Shown one piece after another: positions 39,317 to 48,423 of a DNA stretch of 64,000 nucleotides; position 1 is the stretch's first letter, and every line of letters starts with the position of its first letter. The notes under the pieces are model-generated. The model had not been told where the DNA came from, did not search any database, and saw nothing but the letters and a program-made list of their open reading frames with translations. The stretch spans positions 26,306-90,305 of the forward strand of contig NZ_JABBXD010000013.1 of NCBI RefSeq assembly GCF_014750655.1, in the 5' to 3' direction. A program made the position numbers and the translations under genes. The DNA comes from Salinimonas profundi. Its GTDB lineage: Bacteria > Pseudomonadota > Gammaproteobacteria > Enterobacterales > Alteromonadaceae.

Positions 39317-39330
39317 GTACCTATAGGTAC
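39317..39330. promoter_or_regulatory. Perfect 14-bp palindrome upstream of the MAPEG gene
   Basis: GTACCTATAGGTAC is a perfect palindrome, 96 bases before the MAPEG start and just past the adk terminator. Position fits an operator; no regulator can be named. Confidence 0.35.
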
Positions 39331-39356
39331 TGATATGCCTTATTAACAGTTTAACT

Positions 39357-39380
39357 AAAAAAGGCCGCTTAGCGGCCTTT
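39357..39380 (-). terminator. Terminator of adk
   Basis: A 6-bp GC-only stem (39363-39368 with 39372-39377), TTA loop, extended by A-T pairs, followed on the minus strand by six Ts. Lies 16 bases after the adk stop. Confidence 0.9.
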
Positions 39381-39395
39381 AATTCTGACTCTGGC

Positions 39396-40109
<714 letters not shown>

Positions 40110-40221
40110 TCAGCGCTTTTAAATCGGGCACTACGACTAAAATCGAAGACATTTGAGCACTTCACTGTCACGATTAATTAACAGTATCACATGCTGTCCA
40201 AATATCACTTTTCGTGTACTT

Positions 40222-40250
40222 AAAAAAAAAGCGGGCATGAAAGCCCGCTT
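40222..40250 (-). terminator. Terminator of htpG
   Basis: A 6-bp GC stem (40231-40236 with 40243-40248) extended by A-T pairs, six-base loop, followed on the minus strand by nine Ts. Confidence 0.92.
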
Positions 40251-40267
40251 TCTAGCAGTTTACGAAT

Positions 40268-42190
40268 TTATTTCGCCATCTTCATCAACAGCTCGTTGAG
40301 GTTCCGTACAAAGCTTGAAGGGTCTTTCAGACTTCCTTGCTCTGATAACGCCGCCTGGTCAAATAATACATTCGACCACTGAGAAAACAGCGACTCATCC
40401 TGCGTATCAGCCAACATCTTAACCAGGCTATGCTCAGGATTAAGCTCAAAATGATATTTCACATCAGGTACTGGCTGACCGGCCGCCTGCATCAGTTTCA
40501 TCATTTGCGTCGTCATGCCGTTTTCATCAGCTACAATCACAGCAGGCGAATCGGTCAGACGATGAGTAAATTTCACATCTTCTACCTTATCGCCAAGCGC
40601 AGCTTTCACGCGCTCCAATACACCCTCGATTTCTTTTTCAGCCTCTTCTTTGGCTTTCTTGGTTTCTTCATCGTCCATGTCACCAAGATCTAAATCACCT
40701 TTGGCAATCGACTGGAATGATTTTTCATCGAATTCGGTCAGATGAGACATCAGCCATTCATCGATCCGCTCACCCATCAGAAGCACTTCGATGCCCTTCT
40801 TGCGGAAAATTTCCAGGTGCGGGCTATTCTTGGCAGCCTGATAGCTATCGGCAGTCACGTAGTAAATCTTGTCCTGACCTTCCTTCATCCGACCGATGTA
40901 GTCTGCCAGTGATATTGTTTGTGCCTCGCTTTCACCGTGCGTCGAGGTGAAGCGAAGTAAGCCTGCAATCTTCTCTTTATTAGAGAAATCCTCTGCCGGC
41001 CCTTCTTTTAACACATTACCAAACTCGTTCCAGAAAGACTGATACTTCTCAGCATCATTTTTAGCCATCTTTTCCAGCATACTAAGCACGCGCTTGGTAC
41101 AGCCCTGACGAAGAGCCTGGGTAATCTTATTGTCTTGCAGGATCTCACGAGACACATTCAATGGCAGATCGTTTGAGTCCAGCAGGCCTTTTACAAAACG
41201 CAGGTATGTCGGCATGAACTGTTCTGCATCATCCATGATGAATACACGCTGCACGTACAGTTTCAGGCCATGATTTTGGTCGCGGTTCCACATATCAAAT
41301 GGCGCTTTACTTGGAATATAAAGCAGACTGGTATATTCCGTTTTACCTTCGACCTTATTATGTGCCCAGCTCAGCGGGTCTGCAAAATCATGAGAAATAT
41401 GCTTATAAAACTCTTTATACTCTTCGTCCGAAATCTCTGACTTTTCGCGTGTCCAAAGCGCCGTGGCTTTGTTTACCGCTTCCCAGTGCGCGGGTTCACC
41501 CGGAATTTTTTCGCCGTCGGGTCCATCACGCTCAGGCACTTCCTCTTTGTACATTTCGACAGGAATGCTGATGTGATCAGAGTATTTATTTACGATAGAG
41601 CGCAAACGCCAGTCATCGGCGAATTCTTTTTCGTCATCACGCAGATGCAGCACAATCTCAGTACCACGTGAAGGCTTGTTGATGGACGTGATGGTAAACT
41701 CACCCTCACCATCAGAAATCCACTCAACGGCTTCATCTGAAGGTGCACCTGCAGCGCGTGTGCGAACGACAACTTTGTCAGCGACGATAAATGCAGAATA
41801 GAATCCAACGCCAAACTGACCAATAAGCTGTGAGTCTTTCGCCGAATCACCTGAAAGCTTGCTGAAGAAATCTTTGGTGCCGGATTTAGCAATCGTACCC
41901 AAATTGGAGATGACATCTTCTCTGTTCATACCGATACCGTTATCAGACACGGTAACTGTTCCGGCTTCTTTATCTACGCTGATTCTTACGCGCAAGTCGC
42001 CGTCATCTTCATAAAGGCTGTCATTTTCCAGAGCACGGAAGCGTAACTTATCTGCCGCATCGGCTGCATTAGATACCAGTTCACGCAGGAAGATTTCTTT
42101 GTTTGAATACAAAGAATGAATCATCAGACTAAGAAGCTGTTTTACTTCCGTCTGAAAACCATGTGTTTCTTGTTGGGCTGCTTCAGCCAT
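40268..42190 (-). CDS. htpG: Chaperone HtpG (Hsp90)
   Basis: 640 residues from ATG 42190 ([20 protein letters not shown]); an upstream in-frame start adds a sequence unlike the family. The ATP-binding GHKL domain has [30 protein letters not shown] and [11 protein letters not shown]; middle and C-terminal domains follow in full length. Dimeric ATP-driven chaperone working with DnaK. A sigma-32-like promoter lies upstream. Confidence 0.98.
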   Translation of the reverse strand: MAEAAQQETHGFQTEVKQLLSLMIHSLYSNKEIFLRELVSNAADAADKLRFRALENDSLYEDDGDLRVRISVDKEAGTVTVSDNGIGMNREDVISNLGTIAKSGTKDFFSKLSGDSAKDSQLIGQFGVGFYSAFIVADKVVVRTRAAGAPSDEAVEWISDGEGEFTITSINKPSRGTEIVLHLRDDEKEFADDWRLRSIVNKYSDHISIPVEMYKEEVPERDGPDGEKIPGEPAHWEAVNKATALWTREKSEISDEEYKEFYKHISHDFADPLSWAHNKVEGKTEYTSLLYIPSKAPFDMWNRDQNHGLKLYVQRVFIMDDAEQFMPTYLRFVKGLLDSNDLPLNVSREILQDNKITQALRQGCTKRVLSMLEKMAKNDAEKYQSFWNEFGNVLKEGPAEDFSNKEKIAGLLRFTSTHGESEAQTISLADYIGRMKEGQDKIYYVTADSYQAAKNSPHLEIFRKKGIEVLLMGERIDEWLMSHLTEFDEKSFQSIAKGDLDLGDMDDEETKKAKEEAEKEIEGVLERVKAALGDKVEDVKFTHRLTDSPAVIVADENGMTTQMMKLMQAAGQPVPDVKYHFELNPEHSLVKMLADTQDESLFSQWSNVLFDQAALSEQGSLKDPSSFVRNLNELLMKMAK

Positions 42191-42233
42191 AAACCAGACT
42201 CTCCTAGTTAAGTACAACGATATTCAAACAGGG

Positions 42234-42262
42234 AAGTGAGGACTGGTTACCGGGAATTCAAG
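42234..42262 (-). promoter_or_regulatory. Candidate sigma-32 promoter of htpG
   Basis: Read on the minus strand, CTTGAA (42262-42257) is followed after 15 bases by CCTCACTT (42241-42234), six of the eight positions fitting CCCCATNT counting the free base. The site lies 44 bases before the htpG start. Confidence 0.55.
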
Positions 42263-42296
42263 CGTTGAAATGCAAAAAAATCGGGCGGAAGACGGT

Positions 42297-42896
42297 TTAA
42301 AGCTTACGCCGCCCTGAAAATGCATGGGTCAATGTATTGCCGTCGATGTATTCCAGCTCCCCGCCTACGGGCACGCCATGAGCAATACGGGTAGCAGAGA
42401 TATCCATTGAATCACATAATTGACTGATGTAATGCGCAGTAGCCTCGCCTTCAACCGTAGGGTTGGTAGCAAGAATCACTTCTTCAACCGGCTCTTTTTT
42501 TAAACGTGCTTCAAGCTCGTCGAGGCCGATGTCAGAAGGGCCAACGCCATCAATGGGCGAGAGATGCCCCATCAGGACAAAATACATCCCCTGATAGGAT
42601 GAGGTTTGCTCGATGGCCAGCACATCCTGTGGACTTTCCACTATACACAACAGCCCACTTTCATTACGTTGAGGATGACGGCAGATCTCACAAACCGGCT
42701 CCTCGGTAAACGTTCTGCATCGTTCACAATGCCGGATGTGCTCCATCGCATTGTGAAGCACTGCGCTTAACTTCAATGCACCATCCCGGTTACGTTCCAG
42801 CAAGCTAAATGCCATACGCTGGGCACTTTTGTTCCCAACACCCGGCAAGCATGTCAGCGCAGCGATCAGTTCGCTTAAAAGCGGGCTATACTTCAC
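42297..42896 (-). CDS. recR: Recombination protein RecR
   Basis: 199 residues from GTG 42896. Helix-hairpin-helix [20 protein letters not shown], a four-cysteine zinc finger [20 protein letters not shown], and a Toprim domain with [17 protein letters not shown]. Acts with RecF/RecO to load RecA at gaps. In related genomes it follows ybaB directly; here 16.6 kb of mobile DNA separates them, so its normal co-transcription and coupling with ybaB are lost. No ribosome site precedes the GTG. Confidence 0.97.
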   Translation of the reverse strand: MKYSPLLSELIAALTCLPGVGNKSAQRMAFSLLERNRDGALKLSAVLHNAMEHIRHCERCRTFTEEPVCEICRHPQRNESGLLCIVESPQDVLAIEQTSSYQGMYFVLMGHLSPIDGVGPSDIGLDELEARLKKEPVEEVILATNPTVEGEATAHYISQLCDSMDISATRIAHGVPVGGELEYIDGNTLTHAFSGRRKL

Positions 42897-42902
42897 GACA
42901 AT

Positions 42903-42922
42903 TAAAACGGCATTTTGAAGCC
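42903..42922. repeat. Attachment site repeat, left (recR side)
   Basis: 20-bp copy of the ybaB 3' end. The recR-side continuation after the repeat restores a TAA stop in the ybaB frame, showing that this is the original chromosomal junction. The inner edge forms a small hairpin (GAAGCC 42917-42922 with GGCTTC 42929-42934). Confidence 0.92.
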
Positions 42923-42940
42923 AAATGAGGCTTCGTTGCT

Positions 42941-42980
42941 GATGAGTGCTGATGTGTGCTGATGTGTGCTGATGTGTGAT
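42941..42980. repeat. Four tandem 10-bp repeats at the left element end
   Basis: Four head-to-tail copies of the 10-mer GATGTGTGCT, the first with one change and the last with one change, start 18 bases inside the left attachment repeat. The position fits arm-type binding sites for the integrase or its directionality factor, but the function is inferred. The rest of 42981-43143 shows nothing further. Confidence 0.8.
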
Positions 42981-43143
42981 ATTCAGCGACCTGTAGCGTG
43001 GTAGTCATAAATTCCATTATTCAATATTACTCATTATCACTTTACTTTTGGCCCCTATTTGCCCCCTCTTGCAGTCGCATACTATCAGTTGCCACTGCCT
43101 TTATCCTGCCAACAACAGAGAAAAAACTGAACAGTCAAAATTC

Positions 43144-43869
43144 CTATACGAGCCTAAACTTAAGACCAAAGTCAGTTTGCTTCAGTTCAGCCTGGTAAAA
43201 CTTTAGGTTGCTTCCAGCAAGTATTCTTTTAATAAGCGATTTGTCGGAAGTAGTAGTTCTACATCCAAAATTTATCTCGCAAATTCTGCCTGGAACATCA
43301 TACACTTTATCTCCCTCAGGGTATATACAGCGCCATTCCTGCTCATAGCTCCAAAGTTTGGATTTAGTATGGAGAACCCTGTGTTGAGCTTCTTTTCTAT
43401 GTCGTGGAGAGCCTAAGGATTTCTGAGAGATAGAAGGATAGCTCTCCGTGTAATTGACTTTGTGAGTGTGTTTACTATCACCAAGTGAATTTTCGCTTGA
43501 GACCTCAAAGCCAATACATATGCCTGTATGATCAGATGCATAGTGTGCCCACAATAGTTGATTATTCTTTGTCTCACAGAGAGAAAGGATACCCCTTTGA
43601 CTCAACTCCTGTGTAAACTTATCAGTAGCTGTGCTTTTTGAGCTTCCAGCTTTGAACACGAGCATATCGTCTGCATCGCTTCCAAAAACTTTTTTTGCTT
43701 CATTGTAACTCGCTTTCTCGATACTTTTGCTGAATGAACATTTTGTATCAAAAGGGTCGTTAAATTTAGTAGGCGTAGGGAAGTAAATTTGGTTGCTGAC
43801 TAATGTGTCTAGCGTAAACTTGTTCACAGCCCTATATTTGTACAGCACTTCCGGCTTTGGGTCGTTCAC
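43144..43869 (-). CDS. DUF2971 protein
   Basis: 241 residues from GTG 43869. The family pattern is plain: LYKYRAVNKFTLDTLVSNQI, YFPTPTKFNDPFDTKCSF, then GILSLCETKNNQLLWAHYAS and DHTGICIGFEV, ending with KLWSYEQEWRCIYP. Function of DUF2971 is unknown; it is frequent in defence islands. It overlaps the DUF3644 gene by four bases (GTGA) and is the last gene of the type I restriction operon here. Confidence 0.9.
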   Translation of the reverse strand: MNDPKPEVLYKYRAVNKFTLDTLVSNQIYFPTPTKFNDPFDTKCSFSKSIEKASYNEAKKVFGSDADDMLVFKAGSSKSTATDKFTQELSQRGILSLCETKNNQLLWAHYASDHTGICIGFEVSSENSLGDSKHTHKVNYTESYPSISQKSLGSPRHRKEAQHRVLHTKSKLWSYEQEWRCIYPEGDKVYDVPGRICEINFGCRTTTSDKSLIKRILAGSNLKFYQAELKQTDFGLKFRLV

Positions 43870-45161
43870 TTGCGCCCCCGTTTGGCCGTTGAAACAAAAT
43901 CATCGTCTTTAGATATACGCTTTACCAGCTCTGTTACAGCTGCTTCTGAATATTGATGTCGGTTAGACAGCTGACTGTGATAATGAAATTCATTGCTACC
44001 CGCCTTCCAATTTAATTTGTTTATACATGCCTGAACACAATGGCTATTCATCGCAGGTTTGCCATCGGGGCCTTTCTTAGGTAGTTTTCTAGCCAACTTA
44101 CTCTCTTCAAGCTCTTCTGTGAGCTTCTTGTTAACTGCTTTGATAAAAGCTTTCAAGCTGAATGGATGAGACTTATCAGGGTCAACAGGCTTTTCAACTA
44201 TCATTGCATTTCGAAGGTTTTGCAGATCCTGGGCACTTCCATTTGCTTTAGCTATTACGATTTGCTCTTCGCCCTCCTGCTTAGCGAACACAAGTGAAAC
44301 CTTAAGCGGAATAGCAAACCCAATGTCGTCAGTCTGCTCTATTTCATCCTGTAATGTCTCAGCTAATTCGAGCATTTCTGTGGCGGCATCTCCGTACAAG
44401 GTTTTCAAGGTTGACGCAGGTGGAAGTTTAAAGTCTCCCACAAGAGACATCATTCCCGTGTGTTGGGATGATATGAACGGAACATCAGCGTATTTTTCAA
44501 ATTCTGAAGAATAATTAAGCACACCGGATTGGAATACTCTTGATGCTATCGATTGAAGTTCTGGCATCAGCAAGTGCACCGCTTTATCTCGCCAGTCTGC
44601 TACTCTCTCCACGTTTCTCCGAATCTGACTTGATTCTTTGTACAAATGAGGCAGACATTGTCTTAGGCTTATTGTTCTTCTAACACCTTGTTTGTTCGGC
44701 TTCTCGTAGATGAAGTCTTCACCCTCACGCTCAATCAGGACTGACTTAAATAGTTGTTCCCAGGCCGTACAGAACAAAAGGACAAAACCATCAAGCTTAT
44801 TCTCAAGTGACGGACGATTATAAAGCTCTAACGCGAGCATCATATTGTCTTTCGACTTTTTCAATAATGCTCTTGCCAAGGGAGATTTGCACTTATGACC
44901 TAACTCCTGAAAGTGCTTGCTTTGAGACAGCCGCTTTTTGAACTCAGTAAAATTGAGATCTAGCGTGTTGGTTGCATCAAACGAATCCTCTGCAATCTCA
45001 TTTACAAACTGAGTTAACTGCCCTTTATTGTAATAAGTTGCAAATGTTGCGGGCTTCCACCCTACGGTCTCGATCAGTTGTTTTTTAGTAAAGCGAACTC
45101 CTTTACGTTCACAAGACTGTAAGTATTCGAATAGTTTTTCTTGGGATTGTCGTCCTGACAT
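43866..45161 (-). CDS. DUF3644 protein with an HEPN-type motif
   Basis: 431 residues from ATG 45161, well spaced from AAGG. An N-terminal helical, HTH-like part (RFTKKQLIETVGWKPATFAT) is followed by the DUF3644 core LLKKSKDNMMLALELYNRPS and FVLLFCTAWEQLFKSVLIE. At about residues 191-196 the sequence RDKAVH fits the HEPN RNase motif R-polar-x3-H. The C-terminal third is basic with a HTH-like end. Family knowledge: HEPN proteins are often abortive-infection RNases. Inference: this could be a suicide RNase tied to the restriction system. It starts 15 bases after the hsdS stop. Confidence 0.8.
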   Translation of the reverse strand: MSGRQSQEKLFEYLQSCERKGVRFTKKQLIETVGWKPATFATYYNKGQLTQFVNEIAEDSFDATNTLDLNFTEFKKRLSQSKHFQELGHKCKSPLARALLKKSKDNMMLALELYNRPSLENKLDGFVLLFCTAWEQLFKSVLIEREGEDFIYEKPNKQGVRRTISLRQCLPHLYKESSQIRRNVERVADWRDKAVHLLMPELQSIASRVFQSGVLNYSSEFEKYADVPFISSQHTGMMSLVGDFKLPPASTLKTLYGDAATEMLELAETLQDEIEQTDDIGFAIPLKVSLVFAKQEGEEQIVIAKANGSAQDLQNLRNAMIVEKPVDPDKSHPFSLKAFIKAVNKKLTEELEESKLARKLPKKGPDGKPAMNSHCVQACINKLNWKAGSNEFHYHSQLSNRHQYSEAAVTELVKRISKDDDFVSTAKRGRK

Positions 45162-45176
45162 AATTAACACCTTGTT

Positions 45177-46904
45177 CTATCTTTGCGCCACTAATTCCAC
45201 TAGGCTGCACTCGGTCTTCGATTTGGATTTCAATTTTTGGAGTAAGCTTTCACACAACTCAACAACACTGCGAATGGAACTAAGGATTTCACTTTGATGG
45301 TTGGGAGGGGGAATGGCAATCAAGCACCCTCTCAATTGTGTTTTATTTATTGAGGCTAAATTAGTAGTCTGTTTACTTGAGCCTGCAAAGTAATCGCGAG
45401 CAAATGGACTGTTAAGGTAGGTTTCAAGCCATAGTTCATTCTGCTCATCAAGTATTTTCCTTGCTTTGAATACATGATTCTGATGGGCAATATACGGTAT
45501 GCTGCCATTCCAAATAGCAGTCCTACCAACCTTATCCCAATCTCCACCTTCAGTGATCAATAAATCACCTACCCTAACTTCGTACTTGGCAACTTCTTCA
45601 ACAGCAATTTCAACTTCTTTTAATTGCTCTAACTTTAAAAATCCTCTTTGAACATTTGCTACGCTTAAGTAGGCAACCCTGGTAACTTGTTTTCCCGCTA
45701 GCTTTCTACCTTTCGTAATACCACTTTGAATGTCAACAACGTCTTCTAGACGACACCACTCCCAGCCACGTGGTAATTGAAATGGTTTTTCACCTTCAGA
45801 AATTAGAGGTAATGCCTTTTGCTTTTTAATTTTCTTGTCTTTGATTAACTGTTCTTTTTCGGCGGCGATGCGTCCGAGCAGTTTTGATGCAGGTTCATCG
45901 TTGGGGTCTTGTTTTACCAGTTTGCCCATTACTGCAAGTTGAAGGATGGTTTGTTTTAGCTGGTCGATGCTATCTTCGGTGGTGAATAACACGTCGAAGT
46001 GTTCGCTGATGCGCTGCCAGCTTTCGTTTAGCTCGTTCGAATCTTTTGCATTGGTGAGCGTGTCTAACAGTGATTTAACGAGTGTTTGGTGCGCTTCGAT
46101 ACTGGCTTCGGATTGTGACTCTAGTTGGTCACATAGGTTCATTAATTCACGAACCTTTTTCGCTATTTTCTTCTGCTCTTCTAAAGGAGGTAAAGGATGG
46201 ATGACTTTTTCCATACGTTCCTTAGTCATATGAATCATCGCTATTCCATTGCCGCCAGCTTTTATTCTTTCCGATATTGCTTGCAAAAAGATTTGCGAAA
46301 ACTCTTTGTCTAATGAATCATCACAGAAGATATCCATTTTCCAAATATGGTAGTGATAAATGACCTTGCCACCTTCCCAAATAAATGGGCCAAATGATGC
46401 TGACCAAGAATAAATCAAATCACCATTATCAATATATTTATCTGGTTCAAGGGTTAAATCAGAGTAATACCATTGATCCGAAGTGAAGAGGTTTCCCACG
46501 CGTAGAATAGGAATCCCTTCACTTAACATCTCATGCTTTTTGTAAGCTCTACCATTTATTACATTTATCAGGTCTTCGAGCCGCGCAGCTTCCCAGTGCT
46601 TTGGATAGGAGTAAAAGTGTTCGTCCTCTATGTTCTTTTTTGCTCGCCCCTTCTTTAGTCTACCTTCTGAAATTAGTTTGCTTTTCTTACTGATAGATCT
46701 TTCTAATGCAGACTGTGCAGAACAGCCAGCAGTATCAGGCTTTATTAACTTTCCTGTTACAGCGAGTTCTAAAATAAGTTCACGCAACTTTTTTATTCCG
46801 TAAAGCTCACGTTTATTAGAGCTTCCCCGCCCAGAAGTAGATTTGGTTTTGGTCGCCGATGTCCAGATATCCAAATTTTCAGTAATAATGCTTTCTACTG
46901 ACAT
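45177..46904 (-). CDS. hsdS: Type I restriction specificity subunit HsdS
   Basis: 575 residues, the normal two-half structure. First target recognition domain opens with YPKHWEAARLEDLINVINGR, second with LPRGWEWCRLEDVVDIQSGI; each is followed by a conserved helical spacer (PLPPLEEQKKIAKKVRELM and the C-terminal SILSSIRSVVELCESLLQKL-like helix). The two halves decide the bipartite DNA target. The ATG overlaps the hsdM stop (TAATG). Confidence 0.93.
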   Translation of the reverse strand: MSVESIITENLDIWTSATKTKSTSGRGSSNKRELYGIKKLRELILELAVTGKLIKPDTAGCSAQSALERSISKKSKLISEGRLKKGRAKKNIEDEHFYSYPKHWEAARLEDLINVINGRAYKKHEMLSEGIPILRVGNLFTSDQWYYSDLTLEPDKYIDNGDLIYSWSASFGPFIWEGGKVIYHYHIWKMDIFCDDSLDKEFSQIFLQAISERIKAGGNGIAMIHMTKERMEKVIHPLPPLEEQKKIAKKVRELMNLCDQLESQSEASIEAHQTLVKSLLDTLTNAKDSNELNESWQRISEHFDVLFTTEDSIDQLKQTILQLAVMGKLVKQDPNDEPASKLLGRIAAEKEQLIKDKKIKKQKALPLISEGEKPFQLPRGWEWCRLEDVVDIQSGITKGRKLAGKQVTRVAYLSVANVQRGFLKLEQLKEVEIAVEEVAKYEVRVGDLLITEGGDWDKVGRTAIWNGSIPYIAHQNHVFKARKILDEQNELWLETYLNSPFARDYFAGSSKQTTNLASINKTQLRGCLIAIPPPNHQSEILSSIRSVVELCESLLQKLKSKSKTECSLVELVAQR

Positions 46905-48379
46905 TAAGCTTTACCCTCAGTGCCTGACGACAGAGCTTCTGCCAGTATGCCTTTAAGCTGATCACGCAATGTCTGAATTTCTTGCTGTTGAGCTTCGAAT
47001 TGCTGAAGAAGTTCGTCAGGATCGTGGCTTTCTACTTCGCCAACGTGAGGGTTTTTAATATCCAGGTTGAAGTTGCGTTCGATGACCTCTGCAATTGAAA
47101 CTTTCCAGGCTTGCTCGTTCTCTACTCGGCTGGCAAAACCATTTTCTTCTGTGCCCCACCATTCTTGTTCAGATTGAAACTCTTCAAACTTCATGGGTTT
47201 GGTTTTGGAGTAATTTTTTACGCCTTCTGGGTAGGGGTGCTCGTAAAACCAAATCTCTTTGGTTGGCTTCCCTTTGGTGAAAAACAGCAGATTGGTTTTA
47301 ATGCCTGTGTAGGGGTTAAACACGCCATTAGGTAGTCTTACAATTGTGTGCAGATTACATTCTTCTGTGAGTAGCTTTTTGATTTTTGTTTTAACGCCTT
47401 CACCAAAGAGTGTACCGTCTGGCAATACCACTGCGGCGCGTCCGCCGTTTTTTAACACTTCAATGATGAGCTGCAGGAACAAGTCGGCGGTTTCACGCGT
47501 TTGCATATCTGAAGGGAAGTTCTTTTCGATACCATCTTCTTCAGTGCCACCGAATGGCGGATTAGTAACGATAACATCAAACTCGCTGTCCCAGTTTGAA
47601 AGTGGGCGGTTAAGGGTGTTGTCGTGCCTAATTTGCACAGGTACTTCGATACCGTGCAACATCATATTTGTGGTAGCTAACAGATGCGGTAACTGCTTTT
47701 TCTCAACACCATGAATTTGGTTTTGCAGTGTTTTGTGGTCGGCTACGGTTTTTACGTACTTTGATTTTACGTGATCAACGGCGCAGGCTAGAAAGCCAGC
47801 TGTGCCACAGGCAGGATCGAATACTTTATCACCCAGCTTCGGGTCTACCCTGTCCACAATAAAACGAGTTACGGCGCGGGGCGTATAGAACTCCCCTGCA
47901 TTACCTGCGCTTTGCAGATCACGTAATATTTGCTCGTAGATATCACCGAATAAATGACGCTCCTTGGAGTCGGTAAAATCAACTTCGTTGAGCTTATTGA
48001 TCACCTGGCGTAACAGCGTGCCATTCTTCATGTAGTTAAAGGCATCGGAAAACGCTTCGCGAACGATAAAGCCCCTCGGGTTCTTATCGATTGGCGCTGT
48101 CAGGTTTTTGAGCGTCGGGAACAACTCATCATTCACGAACTCCATTAACTCTTCGCCAGTGATACCTTCATCATCCGCTGCCCAATTGCGCCACAGGTAC
48201 TGAGATGGAATTGGCTCACGGTACTCATCCATTTCAAATTCCAGCTCTTCTTCCTGGGCATCGAATATCTTTAAGAAGAGTAACCATGACATCTGTCCCA
48301 GGCGTTGGGCATCACCATCAACGCCTGCGTCTTTTCTCATGATGTCCTGGATGGATTTAATAACGGTACTAACTGACAT
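46904..48379 (-). CDS. hsdM: Type I restriction modification methylase HsdM
   Basis: 491 residues. N-terminal HsdM helical domain (MSWLLFLKIFDAQEEELEFE), SAM-binding motif KVFDPACGTAGFLACAV and catalytic NPPF motif DVIVTNPPFGGTEEDG, which is the N6-adenine type. Methylates the host target and forms the M2S core. Starts 44 bases after hsdR. Confidence 0.96.
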   Translation of the reverse strand: MSVSTVIKSIQDIMRKDAGVDGDAQRLGQMSWLLFLKIFDAQEEELEFEMDEYREPIPSQYLWRNWAADDEGITGEELMEFVNDELFPTLKNLTAPIDKNPRGFIVREAFSDAFNYMKNGTLLRQVINKLNEVDFTDSKERHLFGDIYEQILRDLQSAGNAGEFYTPRAVTRFIVDRVDPKLGDKVFDPACGTAGFLACAVDHVKSKYVKTVADHKTLQNQIHGVEKKQLPHLLATTNMMLHGIEVPVQIRHDNTLNRPLSNWDSEFDVIVTNPPFGGTEEDGIEKNFPSDMQTRETADLFLQLIIEVLKNGGRAAVVLPDGTLFGEGVKTKIKKLLTEECNLHTIVRLPNGVFNPYTGIKTNLLFFTKGKPTKEIWFYEHPYPEGVKNYSKTKPMKFEEFQSEQEWWGTEENGFASRVENEQAWKVSIAEVIERNFNLDIKNPHVGEVESHDPDELLQQFEAQQQEIQTLRDQLKGILAEALSSGTEGKA

Positions 48380-48423
48380 ATTTTCTTATTCTCTGATTCT
48401 TTACTACTCGGCCAGAGCGGTGC

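Noticed and set aside
42941..42980. Short tandem repeats as a possible CRISPR array
   Set aside because: The repeat unit is 10 bp with no spacers and no cas genes in the window.
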